Positions 7,958-16,326 are shown, numbered from the stretch's first letter. The stretch is 30,404 nucleotides of DNA from Bacillota bacterium (GCA_023410675.1 JAEYPM010000005.1:1-30404), one strand, 5' to 3'. Numbers and translations: made by a program. Notes: a model not told the origin generated them from the letters alone.

Positions 7958-8748
7958 GCGTAAAAAATAAAGATAAGTTTATTTACTATGGAATAATAGG
8001 AACATCTATGCTTACAATAGGTGTTTTGCTGTGGATTATTATATATATAGGGATAAAAGGTATGGCACATATTGACTTGATGAAGCTTTTTTTACCTGTT
8101 GTTACAACAATATATATGGTACTTATTGCTTTAATCATTGCTGTTCCCATAGGAATAGGAGGAGCAATTTATATAAATGAATATGCAAAAGAGGGCAAAT
8201 TTGTAAGAGTTATACGATTTGCTACAGAATGTTTGGCAGCAGTTCCTTCTATTATTTTCGGCCTTTTTGGTATGATGTTTTTTGTAATTACCCTTAAGAT
8301 GGGTTATTCAATTTTAGCAGGAAGTCTTACGGTAGCGATGGTTATTTTACCAACCCTTGTAAAAACCACGGAGGAAGCACTAAAAACAGTTCCTAATTCT
8401 TATAGAGAAGCATCTCTTGCATTGGGGGTTACAAAATATATGACAATTTTTAAGGTAGTGCTTCCAAGTGCTATGTCCGGCACTTTAACTGGCATTGTGC
8501 TCGCAATAGGGAGGATAGTGGGGGAGACAGCTGCTATTTATCTAACAGCTGGGACCATGTTAAAACTACCAGAAAATATATTGGATTCAGGAAGGACCTT
8601 GTCTGTTCACCTATATATGTTAGCAAAAGAAGGAATTTCCTTTGAGGATGCTTATGGAACTTCTATAGTATTATTATCAGTCATTTTTATGCTCAACGTA
8701 TCCATATATTTGATAGAAAGAAAAGTAAATAGAGCGAAAGGTAAATAA
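7954..8748 (+). CDS. pstA: phosphate ABC transporter permease PstA
   Basis: A 264-residue permease with about six TM helices and the EAA motif (SYREASLALGVTKYMTIFKVVL), followed by GRIVGETAAIYLTAGT. It pairs with PstC. The start overlaps the pstC stop in an ATGA, implying translational coupling, with AGAGGAAG upstream. pstB begins 10 bases after the stop. Confidence 0.95.
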   Translation: MSVKNKDKFIYYGIIGTSMLTIGVLLWIIIYIGIKGMAHIDLMKLFLPVVTTIYMVLIALIIAVPIGIGGAIYINEYAKEGKFVRVIRFATECLAAVPSIIFGLFGMMFFVITLKMGYSILAGSLTVAMVILPTLVKTTEEALKTVPNSYREASLALGVTKYMTIFKVVLPSAMSGTLTGIVLAIGRIVGETAAIYLTAGTMLKLPENILDSGRTLSVHLYMLAKEGISFEDAYGTSIVLLSVIFMLNVSIYLIERKVNRAKGK

Positions 8749-8758
8749 GGAGAAGACA

Positions 8759-9508
8759 ATGGAAAATATAATGAGTATTAAAGAACTTTCATTTTACTAT
8801 GGAGATTATAAAGCACTAAATGCAATTAATCTAGATATTATCCAAAATGAAGTATTAGCATTTATAGGGCCTTCAGGCTGTGGTAAATCTACACTTTTAA
8901 GAATATTAAATAGGATGAGTGATTTGGTTGACAAAACAAAGGTTGAAGGTATGATTAATTATAGAGATCAAGATATTTTTGCTATGGATACAATTGAGCT
9001 TAGGAAAAAGATTGGTATGGTCTTTCAAAAGCCTAATCCCTTCCCTATGAGTATTTATGATAACATAGTCTATGGACCAAGAATGCAGGGAATAAAAAAG
9101 AAAGAAATACTTGATGAAATTGTAGAGGATAGCCTTAGAAAAGCAGCTATATGGGAAGAAGTCAAAGATAAGCTTAAGAAAAACGCTATTAGTATTTCAG
9201 GAGGGCAACAGCAAAGAATTTGCATAGCAAGGGCAGTAGCGATGCAGCCAGAAGTACTACTCATGGATGAGCCAACTTCCGCTTTAGACCCTATTTCCAC
9301 ATCAAAGATAGAGGACCTAATTAGCGAACTTAAAAAGCAATATACGATTGTCATTGTGACGCATAACATGCAGCAAGCAGCTAGAATATCGGATAGAACA
9401 GCATTTTTCCTTTTAGGTGAATTAGTGGAAGTATCAAATACAGATGATTTATTTAGTATCCCCAAAAATAAAAAAACAGAAGATTATATTACAGGTAGAT
9501 TTGGTTAA
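8759..9508 (+). CDS. pstB: phosphate ABC transporter ATP-binding protein PstB
   Basis: A 249-residue ABC ATPase that powers PstCA. Walker A GPSGCGKST (37-45), Q-loop MVFQKPNPFPMSIYDN (around Q90), signature SGGQQQR (147-153), Walker B LLMDEP (167-172) and H-loop H202 are all intact. The KPNPFPMSI segment is characteristic of PstB among ABC ATPases. An AAGGAG ribosome binding site precedes the start. Confidence 0.97.
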   Translation: MENIMSIKELSFYYGDYKALNAINLDIIQNEVLAFIGPSGCGKSTLLRILNRMSDLVDKTKVEGMINYRDQDIFAMDTIELRKKIGMVFQKPNPFPMSIYDNIVYGPRMQGIKKKEILDEIVEDSLRKAAIWEEVKDKLKKNAISISGGQQQRICIARAVAMQPEVLLMDEPTSALDPISTSKIEDLISELKKQYTIVIVTHNMQQAARISDRTAFFLLGELVEVSNTDDLFSIPKNKKTEDYITGRFG

Positions 9509-9534
9509 GAAACCCTATAGAAAAGAGGTGCGTT

Positions 9535-10206
9535 ATGGCAGCAAGAGTAGTATTTGAAGAAAAATTAAATAAGCTTAATGACAAAATCATGATGATGGCA
9601 AGAATGGTAGAAAATATGCTAAAAGAAACAATATCAGCAGTCATAGAGTGTAATCAGTCTTTAGCTCAAAAAATTATAAATGAAGATACTATTATTAATG
9701 ATATGCAAATTAGGATAGAAAAAGAAAGTGCACTGCTGATTGCTCATTATCAGCCAGTAGCTAAAGATCTTCGTTTTATTATTGGAAGTGTCAAGATTGT
9801 TACAGACCTAGAAAGAATAGCGGATCAATGTGGTGATATTTGCGAGTATAGTATTATGATACAAGATGGCAGCTGGAATAGAGAAGAGAATTATAAAAGG
9901 CATATAGAAGATATGGCACTTGATGTACAAGAAATGATGAATAAAGCACTTAACGCCTATGTGTCTAAAGATGAAAACACTATACGTGAAGTGTCTCAAT
10001 ATGATGATGTTATTGATGATATATTTATTAAGATAAGAAAAGAATTGATGGGCAAAATGAAAAGTGATGAAGCATTTGTAGAAAATGGCGTAGATTATGT
10101 AATGATTATTAAGTATTTAGAACGTATTGCAGATCATATAACAAATATTGTGGAATGGATTTTATACACCCTATCTGGTGAATATAAATTGCACCAAGAT
10201 ATATAG
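9535..10206 (+). CDS. phoU: phosphate-specific transport regulator PhoU
   Basis: A 223-residue all-helical protein with the two PhoU repeats, each carrying an acidic metal-binding motif of the E/DxxxD type (ERIADQCGDICEY around residues 93-105, ERIADHITNIVEW near 197-209). In other bacteria PhoU restrains PhoR kinase signalling and Pst uptake when phosphate is plentiful. It starts 27 bases after pstB with an AGAGGTG site and is the last gene of the operon, followed by a terminator. Confidence 0.95.
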   Translation: MAARVVFEEKLNKLNDKIMMMARMVENMLKETISAVIECNQSLAQKIINEDTIINDMQIRIEKESALLIAHYQPVAKDLRFIIGSVKIVTDLERIADQCGDICEYSIMIQDGSWNREENYKRHIEDMALDVQEMMNKALNAYVSKDENTIREVSQYDDVIDDIFIKIRKELMGKMKSDEAFVENGVDYVMIIKYLERIADHITNIVEWILYTLSGEYKLHQDI

Positions 10207-10250
10207 TACTGTTATTTGTTTGATGTTAGGAATAGAATAGAAGGACTATA

Positions 10251-10296
10251 ACCCATTTGAAAAGAGAGAATTCCCTCTCATTTTAAATGGGTTTTT
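10251..10296 (+). terminator. terminator of the pst-phoU operon
   Basis: The stem acccattt (10251-10258) pairs with aaatgggt, extended by a gagag/ctctc inner stem with minor mismatches, and is followed by five T. It lies 44 bases after the phoU stop. Confidence 0.88.
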
Positions 10297-10626
10297 CGCC
10301 GTATGGGAAGGTTATTAATTAGTGTTTAAAACGTTATAAATTTAAGATATAATGAGGGAAGATGGGAATTTGATATAAGTTTTTTATAACGAGATAAATT
10401 ACTATACAAACAACACAAAGGTTTCATTTATTCAACACGAAAAAACTACAGCGTGAAATGTATTTTTTCTGTAAAATAGAGCATAAATATGGTAGTATTA
10501 TGTGTATATAGAATTTAAATTGTGAACTTTCAGTTATGCAGTATAAATTCATTTGGAGAAACAACATGATTATGAGTTGTCGCTTTTTGGTGAAAGACGT
10601 AAGAAAATTTAGGTGGGTGAAAGAGT
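10297..10626 (+). promoter_or_regulatory. long leader/promoter region upstream of the DHH gene
   Basis: A 330-base AT-rich stretch with two candidate promoters. One is TTTAAA (10325-10330), 17 bases, TATAAT (10348-10353). The other is TTGTGA (10520-10525), 16 bases, TATAAA (10542-10547), starting transcription just before a 24-codon leader frame. If the first is used, an untranslated leader of about 270 bases results. No known riboswitch was recognised. Confidence 0.4.
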
Positions 10627-10640
10627 ATGAGGTTATCTGA
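10566..10640 (+). CDS. possible 24-residue leader peptide overlapping the DHH gene
   Basis: ATG 10566 has GGAG about 8 bases upstream and opens a 24-codon frame, rich in basic and hydrophobic residues, that stops at 10638-10640, 14 bases inside the next gene in a different frame. Such an arrangement could couple translation of the two. It is short enough to occur by chance, and its composition is not informative. Confidence 0.3.
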   Translation: MIMSCRFLVKDVRKFRWVKEYEVI

Positions 10641-12117
10641 TTTAAATAAATATGAAAATATCGTCATACAATGTCATGACAACCCAGATGCAGATGCTAT
10701 TGGTGCAGGATATGCACTTTATCATTATTTTAATAGTCACGGCAAGAATGTTCAGCTTATTTATAGTGGAGAGATGAAAATAACAAAACCAAATTTTATT
10801 ATTTTAGTCGATGAACTTCATATACCGATTGTACATGTTAAAGACATCAAAGTAGACGGTCTTTTGATTATGATAGACTGTCAATATGGGGCAGGCAATG
10901 TAACTAAATTAAAAGCTGATGATATAGCTATTATTGATCATCATCAGCAAGAAGTTTTTAACATAGAAAAGTGTGAGATAAGAAATTATCTAAGCAGCTC
11001 TTCAACTTTAGTATGGCAGATGCTTGCGGAAGAAGATTATAATGTTAATGACCATATAGATGTAGCAACAGCATTATACTATGGACTCTATTGTGATAGT
11101 AGCAACTTTGCTGAAATTAGCCATCCACTAGATAGGGATATGAGAGATAGCCTAAAAGTTGATCATGCACTGATTAAGAAGTTAAAAAAAGCAAATATGA
11201 CACTCTCTGAGCTGAAAATTGCAGGGATTGCACTCATTAGGTTATCCTATGATCAGCCAAATAAATTTGCTATTGTGAAAGCTCAGGAATGTGATCCTAA
11301 TATATTGGGTTTAATAAGTGATCTTGCGCTTCAAGTAGATAGTATTTATGTTTGTATTGTCTATAATGAGATTAATGAAGGAATTAAGTTCTCTGTTAGA
11401 ACCTGCACAAGAGAGGTTATGGCAAACGAATTAGCAGCTTATATTTCAGAAGGTATTGGCTCAGGAGGAGGACACCTCGATAAGGCAGGAGGCTTTATAA
11501 GTAAGACCAAATTTATTAATAAATATCCTGATTTAGAACCTGGTGAGTATTTTTATAACATCTTAAACCAATATTATAGTAGTTTTGATGTAGTAGACAT
11601 ACTGGTTGATAAAATAGATGTAAAAGATATGGAGTTATACAAAAGAAAGCAAATCTATTTAGGATGTATCAAACAAACAGATGTGCTTAGAACAGGAACA
11701 AATGCACTCGTAAGAACACTTGAAGGGGATATGGATATTGTTATAGAAGAAGATATGTATATTTTAGTAGGCATTAGAGGAGAAGTATACTTTTTGAAGG
11801 AGCAAGATTTTATAAAGCAATATAGAGTAGTAGATGAGCACTATGACATAGATGTAGAATATTTCCCAAGTATTAAGAACAAGGATGATGGGGAAATTAT
11901 TAAACTCAAACAGTATGCAAAAAAGTGCATCAATAGTAAAGAGCAGTATATTTATGTGAGTGAACTCAAAAAGCCAATTAAGATATTTACTGCTTATGAA
12001 AGAGAAAAATATCTATATGGAAGAGAAAGAGATTATCTTGCAGTAGCCGAAAATGATCTTACAAATGTTTTCATTGTAGATCAACAAGAAATTAATAAAA
12101 TCTATACGAAAATATGA
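10627..12117 (+). CDS. DHH family phosphoesterase with extra C-terminal region
   Basis: A 496-residue protein. The N-terminal DHH domain (about 1-165) has metal-binding motifs CHDNPDADAIG (16-26), D84 of IMIDCQ, DHH (104-106) and D157. The DHHA1 domain ends in GSGGGHLDKAGGF (277-289), which binds substrate phosphate in NrnA/RecJ-like enzymes. These enzymes cleave short oligonucleotides, pAp or cyclic dinucleotide products. About 205 further residues (290-496) form a mixed alpha/beta region I cannot assign. NrnA is about 310-340 residues, so this extension is unusual. The substrate is not predictable from sequence alone. The start has AGGTGG 10 bases upstream. Confidence 0.85.
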   Translation: MRLSDLNKYENIVIQCHDNPDADAIGAGYALYHYFNSHGKNVQLIYSGEMKITKPNFIILVDELHIPIVHVKDIKVDGLLIMIDCQYGAGNVTKLKADDIAIIDHHQQEVFNIEKCEIRNYLSSSSTLVWQMLAEEDYNVNDHIDVATALYYGLYCDSSNFAEISHPLDRDMRDSLKVDHALIKKLKKANMTLSELKIAGIALIRLSYDQPNKFAIVKAQECDPNILGLISDLALQVDSIYVCIVYNEINEGIKFSVRTCTREVMANELAAYISEGIGSGGGHLDKAGGFISKTKFINKYPDLEPGEYFYNILNQYYSSFDVVDILVDKIDVKDMELYKRKQIYLGCIKQTDVLRTGTNALVRTLEGDMDIVIEEDMYILVGIRGEVYFLKEQDFIKQYRVVDEHYDIDVEYFPSIKNKDDGEIIKLKQYAKKCINSKEQYIYVSELKKPIKIFTAYEREKYLYGRERDYLAVAENDLTNVFIVDQQEINKIYTKI

Positions 12118-12141
12118 GGGGCTTTTAAGAGGCCTGCACAT

Positions 12142-12186
12142 AAATGTGCTCCTTAAGACAATACTTAAAGAGCACATTTTGTTATT
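12142..12186 (+). terminator. terminator of the DHH gene
   Basis: aaatgtgctc-c-ttaag (12142-12157) pairs with cttaa-a-gagcacattt (12164-12179), with one internal mismatch, followed by ttttgttattatt. The left flank lacks a long A-run, so it is weaker as a terminator for the convergent minus-strand gene. Confidence 0.8.
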
Positions 12187-12187
12187 A

Positions 12188-12877
12188 TTATTCTTCAACA
12201 CTTTCAATAATTTCTTCATCCATAATAGAGTTATGTGGCTTATCAGCACTTTCACTATTGCTTGACTCAGCATCAGCCTGTGTTGCAACATCATCGTTAG
12301 TCTTATTAGCAATATCTTGTGATTGGTCTTTATCAGCGACTTTTTCTTCACTATTTTCAGCTGCTTCTATAGACTCAGCCTTAGCTAAGATATCTTCTTC
12401 TACTATAGAAGCGTCTAAGTTATGTGCACTTACTTTTTGGTAAGAAGTAGTAAGCGTTGCATTTTCTTCGCTAGATAGAGCTACTTTTACTGCATCCATA
12501 AGAAGCATAGCAGATTCTGGAACAGCTGCATTCACTGGAAAATCTAAAGACTGAGTGGCAGTAATATAATTATGAACATAATCAACCCCTGTTTCCAAAT
12601 CTTTGTACAGTGTAGCTTCTTTTTCATCAAAGTTCTCTAAGTCTACAGAAATGATTTTATTGCTTTCTACAACAACAACTAAGTCAAGTTCTGCATCCGT
12701 TAAAGAAATTCCTGCTATGTACTTGCCATCTTTGTTCCCATCAGAAGGTGCAAAGGTTTGCCTAGCAGAGCTGTTTCTAAACACTACAAATAGAAAAACA
12801 GCAATAGCAGCAAGTAGGATAATAATAGGAATACGTAGGTCTTTAAGTTTAAAAACCATAAATTTAGGACTAGACAT
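12188..12877 (-). CDS. single-pass membrane protein with FMN-binding-like domain and acidic tail
   Basis: A 229-residue protein. The start at 12877 has an ideal AAAGGAGG 6 bases upstream; a Met six codons further up lacks one. A short basic cytoplasmic N-terminus and one TM helix (about 17-34) anchor an external domain (about 48-135) beginning DGKYIAGISLTDAELDLVVV, similar in pattern to FMN_bind domains (DGxYxG...V.V.NGKI..V). The Ser/Thr residue that would be flavinylated (D-G-A-T/S-G-A-T) is absent, so no flavin binding is claimed. Residues about 150-229 are a low-complexity, Asp/Glu/Ser-rich tail. It converges on the DHH gene and is divergent from deoC. Function unknown. Confidence 0.72.
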   Translation of the reverse strand: MSSPKFMVFKLKDLRIPIIILLAAIAVFLFVVFRNSSARQTFAPSDGNKDGKYIAGISLTDAELDLVVVVESNKIISVDLENFDEKEATLYKDLETGVDYVHNYITATQSLDFPVNAAVPESAMLLMDAVKVALSSEENATLTTSYQKVSAHNLDASIVEEDILAKAESIEAAENSEEKVADKDQSQDIANKTNDDVATQADAESSNSESADKPHNSIMDEEIIESVEE

Positions 12878-12907
12878 GATAATCCTCCTTTTCAAATAAG
12901 ATGTCCT

Positions 12908-12935
12908 ACCATATATATATGGACGGGTATTTCAA
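12908..12935 (-). promoter_or_regulatory. possible promoter of the membrane-protein gene
   Basis: On the minus strand TTGAAA (12930-12935), a 16-base spacer and TATGGT (12908-12913) lie about 30 bases upstream of the start. The -10 is part of the AT palindrome ccatatatatatgg (12909-12922). Moderate match only. Confidence 0.35.
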
Positions 12936-12966
12936 TATATGCAGGATATAAAATAAAAATTTAGTG

Positions 12967-12993
12967 ATAGGTTTTTATTTATAACAAACCTAT
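12967..12993. repeat. 8-bp inverted repeat upstream of deoC, possible operator
   Basis: ataggttt (12967-12974) and aaacctat (12986-12993) are separated by 11 bases and lie 48 bases before the deoC start. The spacing suits a dimeric repressor, but no convincing sigma-A promoter was found beside it. Confidence 0.3.
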
Positions 12994-13040
12994 GATAGGA
13001 TAGATGTATAGAATTAAGAGTAAAGAAAGAAGGGATATAC

Positions 13041-13691
13041 ATGAATATTGCTCAAATGATAGATCACACTTGTCTAAGTGCTGTAATGAAGGAAGAGGAT
13101 GTAAATAGACTTTGTGAAGAGGCAATAAAGTATCAGTTTAAGACAGTATGTGTTCCACCTTGTTATGTTGGCATGGCTGCTCATTTACTGAGTAATACTA
13201 AGGTGGGTGTTACAACAGTAGTAGGATTTCCTTTAGGCAACGAGAGTGCTAGCTCAAAAGCCTTTCAAGCAAAGGAAGCTATTTTAAATGGTGCATCAGA
13301 CATAGACATGGTTATTAACATTGGTGCATTAAAAGATGAAAAATATGACTATGTTCATTATGATATACAAAGTGTTGTTCAGGCGGCTAAAGAAACCTGT
13401 AATAATGTCATTGTTAAAGTGATTATTGAAACGTGCTATTTAACAGATGAGGAAATAGAGAAGGCATGTAAAATTATCCTTGATACAGGAGCTAATTTTA
13501 TTAAGACTTCTACTGGCTTTGGCAACCGAGGTGCTAGTGTAAAGGACATTCAGGTCATTAAGAAAATAGTAGGTGATCAAATTCAAATAAAAGCCTCAGG
13601 GGGGATTAAGGACCTAGATATGGCTAAAGAACTTATTCATGCAGGAGCATCAAGACTTGGGACAAGTAAGAGTATTGATATTATCAGCTAA
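13041..13691 (+). CDS. deoC: deoxyribose-phosphate aldolase
   Basis: A 216-residue class I aldolase that splits 2-deoxyribose 5-phosphate into glyceraldehyde 3-phosphate and acetaldehyde, the last step of deoxynucleoside salvage. The catalytic residues are visible: D89 (DMVINIG), the Schiff-base lysine K155 (FIKTSTGF) and K184 (IKASGGI), with the FPLGN phosphate region at 63-67. The length matches short bacterial DeoC. It stands alone, without deoB, a phosphorylase or a nucleoside transporter beside it. AGAAGGG precedes the start. A long bidirectional terminator follows. Confidence 0.95.
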   Translation: MNIAQMIDHTCLSAVMKEEDVNRLCEEAIKYQFKTVCVPPCYVGMAAHLLSNTKVGVTTVVGFPLGNESASSKAFQAKEAILNGASDIDMVINIGALKDEKYDYVHYDIQSVVQAAKETCNNVIVKVIIETCYLTDEEIEKACKIILDTGANFIKTSTGFGNRGASVKDIQVIKKIVGDQIQIKASGGIKDLDMAKELIHAGASRLGTSKSIDIIS

Positions 13692-13750
13692 ATATAGAAT
13701 TTAGATGTCAAATTATATGTTATTCTATGTCGTACATGTTGTATTTTTAT

Positions 13751-13803
13751 AAAAACTGAGCACTAGATACCAAGAGTAAAGGGGTATCTAGTGCTCAGTT
13801 TTT
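13751..13803. terminator. bidirectional terminator between deoC and a convergent membrane-protein gene
   Basis: A perfect 21-bp inverted repeat (13751-13771 with 13783-13803) begins with five A and ends with five T, enclosing an 11-base loop. It overlaps the stop codon of the minus-strand gene. Confidence 0.92.
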
Positions 13804-15247
13804 ATTGAATAGTATTTTTAGCCTCATAGGCTGAAAAATTAAAGGTTTCCCACCTATTTGTAGAATGATTAGCATTATATTCATCTAGAAAAGTATTTAC
13901 TTCATAAGTTATAGCAGGATCATTTAATTCAAGAAGTTTGACAACTTCAGGAACTGCAGATGCAGAGAGATCGTAAAATAGATTAAAGTCTAATTCTTTT
14001 ACCACACCAGAGGTATATTGATTAATATTATATCTTGCAATAAGCCTATCTGTATTGATAAAGTTAAGACCTGCAAAAAGAATAATAAAACTAATATAAA
14101 AACATTTAAAAGCCCTGACTTTTGAAATAAATAGTTTAATAAGCGTAATGAAAAATAACAGGCACAATAGAATGATAAACCATGTCGTATAAACTCTTAG
14201 TGGTGTTAATCCATAAGATGAAACATACATGATCATTTTAAATAGTGTAGATGCTATCAAAAATAAATTAAATAATGTAATAAATACACTGGTTATATGT
14301 CCCCATCTGGATTGAACTTTACTTTGTGTAAAGTGAGTTAATTTAGATAGGCCATAAATGAGTATAATATTAAATAGACTGAGTGGCACAAGTTCAAAGA
14401 ATCCTTTGCGCGTATATTCGGCGAAAGTGAAATCACTAGGAAGGATCATTTGAAATGCTGATACAAAGTAAGCAAGTTGTGAAAAACAATAAATGATATA
14501 AATAACGCCTATAAGGTTAGATATCGTTAGTGCAATAATTGGGTCAATAATAGGCGGTATCTGCAAAGTAATCTTCTTAGGCAAGAAGGTTAATTTATCT
14601 TTTAGTCCATCTAACAATGCAAAAAGGAATAATGTCAGTATCATAGCGAGCCCAGTTTTAAATAGATGCATAGCGAGCTCATTAGTTAATGAACGAGAAA
14701 TTAAGTGCATGACCCCAGCAAAGGCTGTATCAGAACTAATAAGAAGATTTATTACAATTGCCATAAATGGAATAGCAATAAGTATGCCGATCAATACTTT
14801 GAATAATACCTTTAGTTTTTCTTTTGAACCACTAAATTGTTTGATCGTGGAAAAAGCTGAGCTAATGTTGCATAAGGGTAGTACGATAGATATATGTATG
14901 AGGTCAAGTAGGGTATTAAGGGAAAACAAAGGATAAATTGAATCCTCAAACATATCAGCAGTCTGCAGTAAAACAAGTGCAGATAGAAATAGTGTATTTA
15001 AAATCTTTAGCAATGAATTATCATATAAGATAAAATAAGATGCTGTCAAAAATATAGGAATCAAAAGAATAAAGCTTTTTAATCGGAGCTTAATTTTGCA
15101 TACTTTTGCATAGCCTATTATTAGAGCATAGTAAATAAGGACATATAAGGAAGCTGCAGCTCCAAGTCCTCCAAACAAAATAAAATAGACAAATGTAAGT
15201 GCTAATATAAATGTCAAGATAAGCATAACTGGTTTTGAATAATTCAT
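13802..15247 (-). CDS. DUF4173/DUF4153-type multi-pass membrane protein
   Basis: A 481-residue integral membrane protein with about ten or more TM helices. The segment YGLTPLRVYTTWFI is the hallmark I associate with the DUF4173 family (a Firmicutes relative of DUF4153), often found beside small regulators or sensor proteins. After the last helix (about residue 400) there is a soluble tail of about 75 residues. Function is unknown. The start has AAAGGA 11 bases upstream. It follows the smaller membrane gene by 36 bases on the same strand, so the two likely form one operon. Confidence 0.75.
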   Translation of the reverse strand: MNYSKPVMLILTFILALTFVYFILFGGLGAAASLYVLIYYALIIGYAKVCKIKLRLKSFILLIPIFLTASYFILYDNSLLKILNTLFLSALVLLQTADMFEDSIYPLFSLNTLLDLIHISIVLPLCNISSAFSTIKQFSGSKEKLKVLFKVLIGILIAIPFMAIVINLLISSDTAFAGVMHLISRSLTNELAMHLFKTGLAMILTLFLFALLDGLKDKLTFLPKKITLQIPPIIDPIIALTISNLIGVIYIIYCFSQLAYFVSAFQMILPSDFTFAEYTRKGFFELVPLSLFNIILIYGLSKLTHFTQSKVQSRWGHITSVFITLFNLFLIASTLFKMIMYVSSYGLTPLRVYTTWFIILLCLLFFITLIKLFISKVRAFKCFYISFIILFAGLNFINTDRLIARYNINQYTSGVVKELDFNLFYDLSASAVPEVVKLLELNDPAITYEVNTFLDEYNANHSTNRWETFNFSAYEAKNTIQ

Positions 15248-15283
15248 GATTAATCACATCCTTTCATTAAGTACATCAAGTAT

Positions 15284-15829
15284 TTATATAAGTGGTTTAC
15301 TAAACTTTTTTGAGCCATACCTTAATGTGAAGAAGCTTACAATGTTTCCTATGATAAGGATAATTTTAATGGGTAAGGAATAGAAGATTTCAAGACATAA
15401 AATCGCAAACCCAACAGGATGCATGTAATTTTGTATTTCACTTATCACATAGTTTATGTGGCGAACCAAAGATACATCCATTAGAAGTGATGGTTGTGTG
15501 ATATATAAGTAAATGTAGAAAAGTGGTGCTGTAAAAGGAATGGCAAGATAAATTGAAAAAATGATAATCAGCCCATTCAAAATGATTTTTAGGGGTAACT
15601 TTGCTTTTGCAAATACAGTATTTAAAAGAGTGCCAAACAAAGCATATAATGTAGATGGGATAAATAGCACTGCAAAGGAACAAGCTTGCACTGATAAAAG
15701 CAAGCGAGCATTTTCAGCAAAGCCTTCACTTACTGACCAAAGAAAAACATTAATGTAAATGAAACCTATGGTCGTTAGGGCATAGCAGATTACAAAATAA
15801 AATAAAAAGGACTTAATATGTCGATTCAT
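15284..15829 (-). CDS. hypothetical multi-pass membrane protein
   Basis: A 181-residue hydrophobic protein with four or five TM helices (roughly 8-31, 43-68, 75-104, 140-170) and a short basic C-terminus. The start at 15829 is chosen over an upstream Met because AGGAG lies 7 bases before it. It is the first gene of a two-gene operon with the DUF4173-like protein; a shared membrane complex is possible but unproven. I do not recognise the family. Confidence 0.7.
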   Translation of the reverse strand: MNRHIKSFLFYFVICYALTTIGFIYINVFLWSVSEGFAENARLLLSVQACSFAVLFIPSTLYALFGTLLNTVFAKAKLPLKIILNGLIIIFSIYLAIPFTAPLFYIYLYITQPSLLMDVSLVRHINYVISEIQNYMHPVGFAILCLEIFYSLPIKIILIIGNIVSFFTLRYGSKKFSKPLI

Positions 15830-15880
15830 TCTTTCACTCCTATCAAACAATCTTTCTAATAGATGTAGTATGCTAAATAT

Positions 15881-15909
15881 ATTATACAGAGAACTTGAGA
15901 GAAAAACAA
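15881..15909 (-). promoter_or_regulatory. promoter of the two-gene membrane-protein operon
   Basis: On the minus strand, TTGTTT (15904-15909), a 17-base spacer and a perfect TATAAT (15881-15886) lie about 52 bases upstream of the first start codon. Confidence 0.65.
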
Positions 15910-16060
15910 TATAAATTTATCGTTTTATGATAAAAAAATATTGTTAAGTTGCAAGGGTGATTGGAGAAAGTAGAGATTATGGCTCTCATTAAGGAAGAGT
16001 GAAAAAGATATTTCGTGATGAAGCACAAAGGCAAAAGTTATACAATTCTTATCATAGGTC

Positions 16061-16088
16061 TTGACTTAACTGCAATCTTTGATAAAAT
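16061..16088 (+). promoter_or_regulatory. promoter of the hisS-aspS T-box transcript
   Basis: TTGACT (16061-16066), a 16-base spacer and TAAAAT (16083-16088) place the transcription start near 16095, just before the T-box leader. The preceding 150 bases (15910-16060) hold nothing else that I can support. Confidence 0.65.
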
Positions 16089-16099
16089 AAAGTGTAAAA

Positions 16100-16326
16100 T
16101 AGTATAAAGTAAATCGATGAAGAGAAGGAGTATAATCTTACTTACCAGAGAGAAGGTCATGGGTGAAAGCCTTCACAAGATTAGAAGACATCTCTAAGAG
16201 TGCTTGTTAACAAGAGCAACACCTAGCCAGTGTTAAAGGGCTCAAAGTAGCAAAGGCTTAGTCCTTTGAAACAGGGTGGCAGTCGCGGTAAGTATCGTCC
16301 CTGACAGAAATGTCAGGGACTTTTTT
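16100..16326 (+). promoter_or_regulatory. T-box riboswitch (tRNA-Asp specific) controlling hisS-aspS
   Basis: This leader has the T-box architecture. Stem I contains the AGTA half of the loop-E motif (16129-16132), helix taatctt/aagatta (16133-16139 with 16177-16183), the ccagagag distal element and, after GAA, the specifier GAC (16187-16189, Asp). The T-box sequence agggtggcagtcgcgg (16273-16288) presents UGGC, whose C pairs with discriminator G73 of tRNA-Asp rather than C73 of tRNA-His. A GAAA-loop terminator follows. Uncharged tRNA-Asp should stabilise the antiterminator and allow transcription. The specifier also reads CAU (His) if shifted by two bases. Confidence 0.93.
16297..16326 (+). 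terminator. regulated terminator of the T-box leader
   Basis: The 10-bp stem gtccctgaca/tgtcagggac (16297-16306 with 16311-16320) with a GAAA tetraloop is followed by six T. Its 5' strand is expected to pair with the T-box in the alternative antiterminator. Confidence 0.93.

Noticed and set aside
12144..12443. Plus-strand frame of 99 codons with a serine/leucine-rich product
   Set aside because: It lies antisense to the FMN-binding-like gene, starts inside a terminator, and its composition reflects the acidic codons on the other strand.
16027..16090. Short GTG-started frame before the T-box leader
   Set aside because: About 21 codons, no clear ribosome binding site, and it runs into the T-box promoter.
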